A stretch of DNA of 18,825 bases, from the NCBI GenBank assembly GCA_950097605.1, contig CATNEU010000006.1, positions 1 to 18,825 on the forward strand, given 5' to 3'. The notes under the pieces are model-generated. The model searched no databases. It had not been told where the DNA came from and saw only the letters and a list, made by a program, of their open reading frames with translations. Numbering within the stretch: the first letter of the stretch is position 1; every line of letters begins with the position of its first letter. Source of the stretch: an uncultured Oscillospiraceae bacterium. Lineage in GTDB: Bacteria > Bacillota > Clostridia > Oscillospirales > Ruminococcaceae. Of this stretch, positions 1-5,199 are shown piece by piece. The position numbers and the translations under genes are program-made.

Positions 1-48
1 GTATTATCCCCTATCTACCCGGCCCAGCAAATAATCCACATTGACCTA

Positions 49-243
49 CTACAAATCGGCCAGCGCGCAGAGCATGTGCGAGGGAATTGTTCTTTGTCCA
101 GATTCGTAATTGGCATAGGTGCGTCTTGCAACGGAGAGATAGTCGCTCACCTTTTGCTGGGTCCAATCATGATCCTCCCGCAAATCGCGGAGCCGCCTGT
201 ATTGCCTGTCTGCACCGGTTTCTGTTTTCCAATACTCTTTCAA
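49..243 (-). CDS. Small XRE-family helix-turn-helix regulator, cut short by tandem amber codons
   Basis: A 64-residue DNA-binding protein of the XRE/Cro-CI type. Seen: a basic N-terminus, then an HTH with the usual pattern (LRDLREDHDWTQQKVSDYL followed by RRTYANYESGQRTIP), so nearly the whole five-helix fold is present. The start is TTG at 243; AAAAGGG lies nine bases upstream, so this start is credible. The frame stops at TAG (49-51), immediately followed by a second TAG (46-48). It then continues as VNVDYLLGRVDRG to a TAA at 4-6. LADL-xx-VNVDYLLGR is the normal family ending, with an aromatic pair, often including Tyr, at xx, so the two stops interrupt a conserved tail. The HTH itself may still fold and bind DNA. 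It lies downstream of hflX behind a terminator and has its own promoter and operator-like repeat. Target genes are unknown. Confidence 0.7.
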   Translation of the reverse strand: MKEYWKTETGADRQYRRLRDLREDHDWTQQKVSDYLSVARRTYANYESGQRTIPSHMLCALADL

Positions 244-244
244 A

Positions 245-282
245 CCGTATCACCCTTTTCTAGTATAAAACAGGTGATACGG
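245..282 (-). promoter_or_regulatory. Promoter and perfect 10-bp inverted repeat (likely autoregulatory operator) of the XRE gene
   Basis: CCGTATCACC (245-254) and GGTGATACGG (273-282) form a perfect inverted repeat around an 18-bp centre. On the minus strand the centre holds a TATACT -10 element (263-268), and the AAAAGGG ribosome binding site runs into the inner arm. A weak -35 (TTCATT, 17 bp upstream) lies just outside the outer arm. A dimeric repressor bound here would cover both promoter and ribosome binding site. That the neighbouring XRE protein is the ligand is inference from position. Confidence 0.55.
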
Positions 283-298
283 AAAATGAATGAGCTAC

Positions 299-341
299 GG
301 TGTTTAAAATATGATCCGAGGGATCATATTTTTACACCGCG
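299..341 (-). terminator. Rho-independent terminator after hflX
   Basis: AAATATGATCC (307-317) and GGATCATATTT (321-331) form an 11-bp perfect stem with a GAG loop. The stem can extend through GGTGT/ACACC with one bulge and one mismatch. T-rich flanks lie on both sides, so it could work in both directions. It abuts the hflX TAA stop and separates hflX from the XRE promoter. Confidence 0.75.
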
Positions 342-1573
342 TATTCCTCCACAAGATGGCAAGTCTTGATATCCACCAGCGCGTCGATTAAAATACCGCC
401 GTCGGTATACGACAGCTCGAGAATTTTCGAGCTCTCCCGCAGCACCGCCTCGAGATGCGACTTGGCATAGGGCAGCAGCAGGCGCAGACGTTTTGTGCGT
501 GCGGGCAGCGCAGCCTCGATCTTGCGCAGCATTTCCTCAAATCCCGCGCCGGTTTTGGCGGACACCACGCAGGCGTTTTCTCTGTGGACCAGCGGCACAA
601 ACGCGCCTTCCATATCGCTCTTGTTATAAATGGTGACCACCGGCGTTTCCTGGCAGCCAAGATCCGCCAATAGCTGATCCGTCACCTGCTGCTGCTTTTC
701 CATCGACTCGTTCGAAAGGTCGCAGACATGTAAAATCAAGTCGGCCGCGGCCGCCTCTTCCAGTGTGGACTGAAACGCCTCGACGAGATTGTGGGGCAGC
801 CGGCTGATCAGCCCGACCGTGTCCACCAGCAAAACGCTTGTGCCGCCCGGCAACTCAAGCATTCGCGTTGTGGGGTCGAGGGTTGCAAACAGCTTGTTTT
901 CGGCAAGCACCCCCGCGCCGGTCAGTGCGTTGAGCAGCGTGGACTTGCCCACGTTGGTGTAGCCCACAATCGCGGCGGTCAGCACGTCGTCCTTTTTGCG
1001 GCGGGCCCTGCGCAGGCTCCGGCGCTTCTCCAGCCCGGCCAGCTCCTGTTTGAGATGGGTGATCCGGCGGCGGATGTGCCGCCTGTCCGACTCGAGCTTG
1101 CTCTCGCCGGGACCGCGCGTACCGATGCCGCCGCCCAGCCGGGAGAGCTGCCCGCCAAACCCAGTCAGGCGCGGCAGCCGGTATTCGAGCTGCGCCAGCT
1201 CCACTTGCAGCTTACCCTCGCTCGAATGCGCGCGCTGCGCGAAAATATCGAGGATCAGCGTTGTCCGGTCGACCACGGCCAGTTCGGTCTCCTCTTCGAT
1301 GTTGCGCATCTGGGTGGGAGAAAGCTCGCTGTCGAAAATCAGCAGATTTGCCTCGTTGTGCGCGCAAAATTCTTTGATTTCCGCAAGCCTTCCCGCGCCG
1401 ATATAAGTAGCGGTATCGGGTTTTTCCCGTTTCTGGATGACTTTGGCGAGCACCTGTGCGCCGGCCGTCCGGGCCAGCTCCTCCAGCTCGTCTATCGAAT
1501 ATTCCGCGTCGTAGTCGCCGGTGTCGACGCCCACAAGCACGGCTTTTTGCATAATTTGTTCCTGATCGTGCAT
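332..1573 (-). CDS. hflX: GTPase HflX, ribosome-associated
   Basis: HflX binds the 50S subunit and in studied species splits stalled or vacant ribosomes, which can protect against heat stress or some antibiotics. Seen: an N-terminal HflX domain, the family's glycine-rich linker (GGGIGTRGPGESKLESDRR), a basic coiled region, then the GTPase domain with G1 GYTNVGKST near residues 204-212, G3 DTVGLI, G4 NKSD and a G5-like SAK, and a short C-terminal domain. I chose ATG at 1573 because AAAGGAG sits six to seven bases ahead of it; the in-frame ATG at 1591 has no ribosome binding site and would place that motif inside the gene. The product is about 413 residues, normal for the family. It follows a Nudix gene on the same strand, with a 211-bp gap holding a possible leader ORF. 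Identification is firm. Confidence 0.95.
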   Translation of the reverse strand: MHDQEQIMQKAVLVGVDTGDYDAEYSIDELEELARTAGAQVLAKVIQKREKPDTATYIGAGRLAEIKEFCAHNEANLLIFDSELSPTQMRNIEEETELAVVDRTTLILDIFAQRAHSSEGKLQVELAQLEYRLPRLTGFGGQLSRLGGGIGTRGPGESKLESDRRHIRRRITHLKQELAGLEKRRSLRRARRKKDDVLTAAIVGYTNVGKSTLLNALTGAGVLAENKLFATLDPTTRMLELPGGTSVLLVDTVGLISRLPHNLVEAFQSTLEEAAAADLILHVCDLSNESMEKQQQVTDQLLADLGCQETPVVTIYNKSDMEGAFVPLVHRENACVVSAKTGAGFEEMLRKIEAALPARTKRLRLLLPYAKSHLEAVLRESSKILELSYTDGGILIDALVDIKTCHLVEEYAV

Positions 1574-1680
1574 ACAATTCTCCTTTGACATTTGATGATA
1601 CTAGTATTTTCCGGTTGCACGATTCCTATCCGAACAGCGCCCGCTGTCCCAAACGTTCTTTTTGCCCGCGGCGGCGCGTA

Positions 1681-1767
1681 CTGCCGGCCGCATGGCGAAA
1701 GCGCCTGTCCGCTCAGAACCGGCAGAATAGACGAAGTCTCCATCCCATCGCGCACACCTCCTTTCCC
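1681..1767 (-). promoter_or_regulatory. Candidate leader ORF and RNA hairpin upstream of hflX
   Basis: AAAGGAGG lies eight bases before an ATG (1746-1748) that opens an 11-codon ORF, MGWRLRLFCRF, ending in TGA at 1713-1715. The last codons overlap CTGCCGG (minus strand, 1725-1719), which pairs perfectly with CCGGCAG (1687-1681); GGCG-CTTT-CGCC forms a smaller hairpin inside. A ribosome on the short ORF would therefore affect the folding of the hflX leader. Known precedent: the Listeria hflX homologue is induced by ribosome-targeting antibiotics through a leader ORF. No U-tract terminator is evident here, so attenuation is inference. The second ATG (1741-1743) opens a longer frame running into hflX out of phase, which I do not believe. 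Confidence 0.35.
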
Positions 1768-1784
1768 GTGATCTCCAGGGGCAT

Positions 1785-2198
1785 TTACCAATGCATATGC
1801 GCCTTTGCCTTGCGGATCAGGTTTTTATGGTTGTCAAACGTGACCACCCGCTCGGCCTGTTCGATATCCACCCACATGGTTTGGGCAATTTCCTTTTCCT
1901 GCATCACAACACGGTCGTGCTTGGCCCTGGCCAGGAAATACACCACTTCCTTCATCACACCCGGCTTAGGCGCGTATTCCACGCGCTCCCGAAACCCCTC
2001 CAGAAATGTGATATCCAGTCCTGTCTCCTCCTTGACCTCCCGTACGGCGGTCTGTATTTCATTCTCCCCGACTTCCACATGCCCTTTCGGAAACGACCAA
2101 TGCCCGCCGCATCTGTGCTTGACAAGCAAAAGTTCAGGGAGTTGTTTGTCTTTTGCATCGCGAAACACAATGGCCCCGCATGATTTTTCCCTCTTCAT
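1785..2198 (-). CDS. Nudix hydrolase, Ap4A-hydrolase-like
   Basis: A 137-residue cytosolic pyrophosphohydrolase that cleaves a nucleoside diphosphate linked to another group. The Nudix box is complete: G39, then E45, then REVKEETGL at residues 53-61, fitting GX5EX7REUXEEXGU. The N-terminal strand SCGAIVFRD followed by LLLVKHRCGGHWSFPKGH resembles the asymmetric diadenosine tetraphosphatase group, but the substrate cannot be set from sequence alone. The start is ATG at 2198 with AGGAAGGTGG ahead of it; a longer in-frame start at 2276 adds 26 residues that do not look like family sequence. It may share a transcript with hflX downstream. Confidence 0.85.
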   Translation of the reverse strand: MKREKSCGAIVFRDAKDKQLPELLLVKHRCGGHWSFPKGHVEVGENEIQTAVREVKEETGLDITFLEGFRERVEYAPKPGVMKEVVYFLARAKHDRVVMQEKEIAQTMWVDIEQAERVVTFDNHKNLIRKAKAHMHW

Positions 2199-2362
2199 CC
2201 GTTTTCCACCTTCCTGTATATGCAGCCGGCGGCCGCTAAGGCACGTCGGCAATTTTTCCATAACCGCGCCGCACATTTTAAAGTGTATACCGCGGCGGTT
2301 CTTTCATACACCCGGAGCAGCCCCGGACTTGCGCTCGAAAATTTGAATTGTTTGCACGCGCT

Positions 2363-2908
2363 TTATAAATAGGATTTGGTGATATCCGGTTTTAATACAC
2401 CGTTGCTGTATCTCTTCAAAAAATCGGTAAATTCCTGTGGGTCAAACGTCCCGTTTTTCACGAGGATTTCCTGGTATTCCTTTGTGCTGTTCACAAAATA
2501 GCCCGTTTCTGCAAACCCGTTTTTCAGGTAGAACCGTTTTCTCCTTATGCGTTCCGCCCGGTCTTGCGTCTGCGCATTGCATCTGTCAATAGAAAGCACC
2601 AGCTTGTTTTCCGGATACCGCCGCTCGATCTGTCCAAGTATCCGGCTTCCATATCCTTGGGACCTCTGTGGCGCATCCACCGCGAGATAGATGATAAACG
2701 TAATGCCGCCATACGTCGCCATATATACAAAGCCGCACAGGCGGTCTGCGTCATAGAATGCCAGAAGGTCCGTCCCCGGCGATTTGGACATGACAAGCAT
2801 CACGAGGAACGACATGCGCTCCCCTTTGCGGAAAGACGCTTTGTATATCGTTTTGACCTCTTTCGTATTTTTATTTTTGGAAGACACGCTCTTTGCAACA
2901 ACGTCCAT
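2363..2908 (-). CDS. GNAT-family N-acetyltransferase
   Basis: A 181-residue acyltransferase of the GNAT superfamily, expected to transfer an acetyl group from acetyl-CoA to an unknown small molecule or protein amine. Seen: FIIYLAVDAPQRSQGYGSRIL around residues 70-92, a typical motif A with the acetyl-CoA pyrophosphate loop QRSQGYGS, then strand KLVLSIDRCNA and the C-terminal RKRFYLKNGFAETGY, the usual motif B where F/Y-Y-x-K/R-x-G-F closes the fold. Length is normal and no signal peptide is seen. The start ATG at 2908 has GGGAGGT five bases upstream. The next gene upstream, the L,D-transpeptidase, lies on the same strand but a weak terminator and a -10-like element separate them, so it may be transcribed alone. 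Confidence 0.85.
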   Translation of the reverse strand: MDVVAKSVSSKNKNTKEVKTIYKASFRKGERMSFLVMLVMSKSPGTDLLAFYDADRLCGFVYMATYGGITFIIYLAVDAPQRSQGYGSRILGQIERRYPENKLVLSIDRCNAQTQDRAERIRRKRFYLKNGFAETGYFVNSTKEYQEILVKNGTFDPQEFTDFLKRYSNGVLKPDITKSYL

Positions 2909-2969
2909 GCACTACCTCCCACACTGGTCTTGTATGTTCTGCCGTGGATAGTTTGCAAATACATTGCTT

Positions 2970-2990
2970 AAAAAACAGAAGTTTCTGTCA
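2970..2990 (-). terminator. Weak terminator-like hairpin after the L,D-transpeptidase gene
   Basis: On the minus strand ACAGAA and TTCTGT pair (2975-2988), with only two unpaired bases or a five-pair stem with a four-base loop, followed directly by six T. The stem is AT-rich, so efficiency is doubtful. Confidence 0.35.
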
Positions 2991-3009
2991 TGGAAGAACC
3001 ATTTTCATT

Positions 3010-3015
3010 AGTATA
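3010..3015 (-). promoter_or_regulatory. Possible -10 element for the GNAT gene
   Basis: Minus-strand TATACT inside CTATACTAATG, about 100 bases ahead of the GNAT start. No good -35 is seen 16-18 bases upstream, and the site lies before the weak terminator at 2970-2990, so the call is tentative. The same 11-mer occurs upstream of pdxS. Confidence 0.25.
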
Positions 3016-3030
3016 GCACGTTCGCGTGTG

Positions 3031-3741
3031 TTATTCCAGTAAATGCACGCCCATCTGCTCAAAATGCCAGGGGGTGATTGACCAGGTGCGTGGAAACCCG
3101 CGGGAAACCTCGAACCGGTGGAACGCCAGAAGGGTTTGCGCGTCCAGAGAGCCGGTCAGATCCCCGTCGTAAAAGCCGTTTTGGCGCAGAAACCGTTGCA
3201 CAAAAACCACATCTGCACCGTACATACCCGGGCTGACCGCGCGCAGGCCATTTGAAAACACGCCGTATATCCCGCCCGAAACCGCCACGCTGTCCCCTTC
3301 GTTCACCATGTCGTAGAGCTTTGCGGCGTCGGCATTGTCCAGACGGAAACAGCCATGGGAGGCGGCGTGCCCGACCGACTCGGGATGGGTGGTACCGTGC
3401 AGACCAAAATTGCCCCAGGTGCAGCTAAGCCCGATCCAATAACCGCCGAAGCCCTCGCCCCAGTGCGCCTTTTCCGAAATTGTGAAGGAGCCGACCGGCG
3501 AAGGCGTCTCGGGTTTGCCGACCGCGCAGGGGAACGACGCCACGGGCTTGCCGTTCTCCAATACATAAACAGTTTTTTCCGGAAGCTCGATCAATATACT
3601 TGTGCGCGGGGGCGCCGCCTCGGATGCGGGGCTCTCCGCAGGCCGTTCCGCGCCCAGCACGGGCAGAAGCAGACCCATCGCCGCCACGCCTGCTAGGCAT
3701 GCGGCCACCAGGGCGTTTCCCCGTTTTTTTTGCACGCGCAT
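3031..3741 (-). CDS. L,D-transpeptidase (YkuD) with C-terminal peptidoglycan-binding domain
   Basis: A 236-residue exported enzyme that forms 3-3 cross-links or anchors proteins in peptidoglycan. Seen: basic start MRVQKKRG, a hydrophobic signal or anchor segment near residues 9-30, a Pro/Ala/Ser-rich linker, then the YkuD domain with H115 and the catalytic motif SHGCFRL (H129, C131). A PG_binding_1-like repeat follows at about residues 170-215 (YGADVVFVQRFLRQNGFYDG). The order catalytic domain then binding domain is common in clostridia. ATG at 3741 sits directly after AAAGGGGGG; the GTG two codons later (3735) has better spacing and may be the true start. The gene is divergent from the NERD gene across a 310-bp gap. 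Confidence 0.9.
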   Translation of the reverse strand: MRVQKKRGNALVAACLAGVAAMGLLLPVLGAERPAESPASEAAPPRTSILIELPEKTVYVLENGKPVASFPCAVGKPETPSPVGSFTISEKAHWGEGFGGYWIGLSCTWGNFGLHGTTHPESVGHAASHGCFRLDNADAAKLYDMVNEGDSVAVSGGIYGVFSNGLRAVSPGMYGADVVFVQRFLRQNGFYDGDLTGSLDAQTLLAFHRFEVSRGFPRTWSITPWHFEQMGVHLLE

Positions 3742-3878
3742 CCCCCCTTTACCCGCGAAAACCGTATGCCGTCCGGCAATCCGGCGCAGACTCGCTTTTC
3801 TATGATATGAGCCGCAACGGGCCGTTTATGTTTTCCCGGCTGCATACAGGATATATCGGGCCTCCGCTGATTTTTTGA

Positions 3879-3906
3879 TTGAAAATCCCGGATTTTATGG
3901 TATCAT
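3879..3906 (+). promoter_or_regulatory. Promoter of the NERD-domain gene
   Basis: TTGAAA (3879-3884), 16-bp spacer, TATCAT (3901-3906). The predicted transcript starts near 3913, almost at the first base of the long palindrome 3917-4012, leaving a leader of about 140 nt before the ATG at 4052. Confidence 0.6.
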
Positions 3907-3916
3907 AGATGCTAGG

Positions 3917-4012
3917 GCGTGTTTTGAAACCGGTGTTGGCCGTCCTCTGCGGCAGGGCGTAAAGGTCCCCTTCCTGTGAAAGGACATCCGCAACACAGAT
4001 TTCAAAACACGC
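3917..4012 (+). repeat. 96-bp imperfect palindrome: structured 5' leader or MITE-like relic
   Basis: GCGTGTTTTGAAA (3917-3929) pairs perfectly with TTTCAAAACACGC (4000-4012). After a three-base internal loop GTGTTG/CAACAC continues the stem. The centre holds two small hairpins, GCCG-CGGC and CCTT-AAGG. The loop sequence CCGTCC (3940-3945) is the exact complement of GGACGG (4034-4039), just ahead of the GGAG ribosome binding site of the next gene, so a competing fold could hide that site. I match it to no riboswitch family I know. The outer ends (GGGCGTG and CACGCGC) also resemble terminal inverted repeats of small non-autonomous elements, but I see no target-site duplication. Confidence 0.6.
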
Positions 4013-4051
4013 GCGCACCTGCAAATACATTCTGGACGGAGTTGACTATCC

Positions 4052-4660
4052 ATGGATCAAACGACCATTCTCATGATCATCGGCGGTGCAATTGTTGCCG
4101 CCGCGCTGGTTTTTGTGATTCTGCATATGCTGTATGTGACCGGCCAGCGCAGCCGGTCGATGCTCATTGGTAAGCTCAAGCGCTATGCAGGCATCCGCAG
4201 CTTTCAGGTTTTAAACGACATCACGCTCCCCTATAAAGGACAAAACGTGCACATCGACCACATTCTCGTGGGATTCTTCGGCGTTTTGGTCATCCGGCGG
4301 GTCCACCTCAAAGGGGAAATTATCGTCACGCCGAGCGACGACCACTGGACGAATGTGCTGGATAAAGACGGATTCAAGAAAAAACGCATCCCGAATCCGC
4401 TGCGGGAAAGCGAGCAGATGGAACTGGCGCTGCGCAGCGTGTTTTCGGAGGAGGGGGTCTATAAGATCTCCATTGAGCCCATTGTTGTCTTCACGGCCAA
4501 CCGTATGCTGAAAATGACCGGCCCCGGCGATCTGCCGGTTGTGAAAATCGGCAAGCTGCGCAGCTATCTGGCGCAGCCGCGCTTTGACAAGGACCGCGAC
4601 GTGGATGTGAAGCAGGTTTGCAGCGTGATTCAAAAGCGCAACATCGAACAGGGCAAGTGA
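4052..4660 (+). CDS. Membrane-anchored NERD-domain protein, catalytic residues missing
   Basis: A 202-residue protein with one N-terminal membrane segment (about residues 7-29) and a cytosolic domain of the nuclease-related (NERD) type. Seen: HIDHILVGFFGVLVI at residues 67-81, which matches the NERD pattern IDHVVVGPxGVFVIExK. The glutamate and lysine of ExK are replaced: VIRRVHLKG stands where VIETKNYKG is usual, giving R82 and V84. Nuclease activity is therefore unlikely, and binding or a structural role is more plausible. The start is ATG at 4052 with GGAG ten bases upstream. It is a single-gene unit between its own promoter and a strong terminator. The family call is fairly good; the role is unknown. 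Confidence 0.75.
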   Translation: MDQTTILMIIGGAIVAAALVFVILHMLYVTGQRSRSMLIGKLKRYAGIRSFQVLNDITLPYKGQNVHIDHILVGFFGVLVIRRVHLKGEIIVTPSDDHWTNVLDKDGFKKKRIPNPLRESEQMELALRSVFSEEGVYKISIEPIVVFTANRMLKMTGPGDLPVVKIGKLRSYLAQPRFDKDRDVDVKQVCSVIQKRNIEQGK

Positions 4661-4694
4661 GCGCTTTTAGTTCTGCTTATAAGAGCGGAAGGCG

Positions 4695-4738
4695 AAAAAA
4701 GGAGTGGAACGGGCATCTGCCCGTTCCACTCCTTTTTT
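4695..4738 (+). terminator. Strong rho-independent terminator after the NERD gene
   Basis: A 21-bp perfect stem: AAAAAAGGAGTGGAACGGGCA (4695-4715) pairs with its complement at 4718-4738, which ends in six T. The A-tract on the other side makes it usable in both directions, so it could also stop minus-strand transcripts from the cytidine deaminase remnant. Confidence 0.92.
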
Positions 4739-4854
4739 CATCACAACAAAAAAACCAGAGATTCACCGTCCATTTTGCACGGCTTACCGCGATTCAGAAC
4801 GGCTAAAGGGGAAATACGCATTCTGCCAAGATCGTGTACAACGCAAAACGCTCC

Positions 4855-5142
4855 TTAGCTTGGGTTGTTGAATCTGATATCCGTCCACCAATTTGGACAT
4901 AACTCACCAAGTGTTATGGTATCAAGTGCGTCATAATCCAGTAAAACCTCTATGTTTTTGCTGTTTCTATCCAATTGCATTAAGAATTCACGACAGGCTC
5001 CGCACGGCGGACCCACTTTCCCATCTGGCATGATTGCAAGAATTTTCACGATCTGATGTTCTCCGTTTGTGATCATATTGGCGATGGCACAAAACCGTGT
5101 GTACACACACGGGTCGGCGCTTGTTTCAAAAGAATAGCCCAA
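4855..5142 (-). pseudogene. Cytidine deaminase remnant, N-terminus and catalytic Glu lost
   Basis: About 95 residues of a cytidine deaminase-fold protein. Seen: zinc-ligand motif PPCGACREFLMQL near residues 44-56, then EVLLDYD and TLGELCPNWW, which match the C-terminal half of the family. Normal enzymes are about 130 residues and begin with a helix and two strands; here that part is absent. The frame opens at a TTG (5142) with no ribosome binding site, next to the palindrome cluster 5133-5197. The first zinc motif, normally C-A-E-x-x-A-I, reads FCAIANMI, as if four codons including the catalytic glutamate were deleted. Activity is very unlikely. A diverged subfamily using other residues is the alternative. 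Confidence 0.65.
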
Positions 5143-5197
5143 AGGCTCTGCCTTTGGCCGCGTGTCCGCGCGGACTGCGCTTTGCGCAGCGGCTATT
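5133..5197. repeat. Dense cluster of four nested perfect inverted repeats
   Basis: Within 65 bp: an outer stem AATAGCC (5133-5139) with GGCTATT (5191-5197); CCAAAGGC-TCT-GCCTTTGG (5139-5157); the 12-bp palindrome GTCCGCGCGGAC (5164-5175); and CTGCGC-TTT-GCGCAG (5175-5189). The outer stem is followed by T-runs on both strands (TTTTT on plus, CTTTTG on minus), so it could end transcription of the fucosidase gene, whose stop codon is at 5200. The shape recalls a cloverleaf, but no tRNA T-loop, D-loop or anticodon signature is present. A REP-like dispersed element is my preferred reading. Confidence 0.6.
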
Positions 5198-5199
5198 TT

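Noticed and set aside
4..51. TAG read as a sense codon throughout this genome
   Set aside because: pdxT and the cysteine desulfurase both end normally at TAG, at the expected family C-terminus.
1492..1743. Longer ORF from ATG 1741 (METSSILPVL start) running into hflX out of frame
   Set aside because: The spacing to the ribosome binding site is long, and it overlaps the hflX N-terminus in another frame without any recognisable sequence.
5133..5197. Cloverleaf-like fold read as a tRNA gene
   Set aside because: No GGTTCGAATCC-type T-arm, no D-loop GG, no plausible anticodon loop of seven bases; the stems are simple palindromes.
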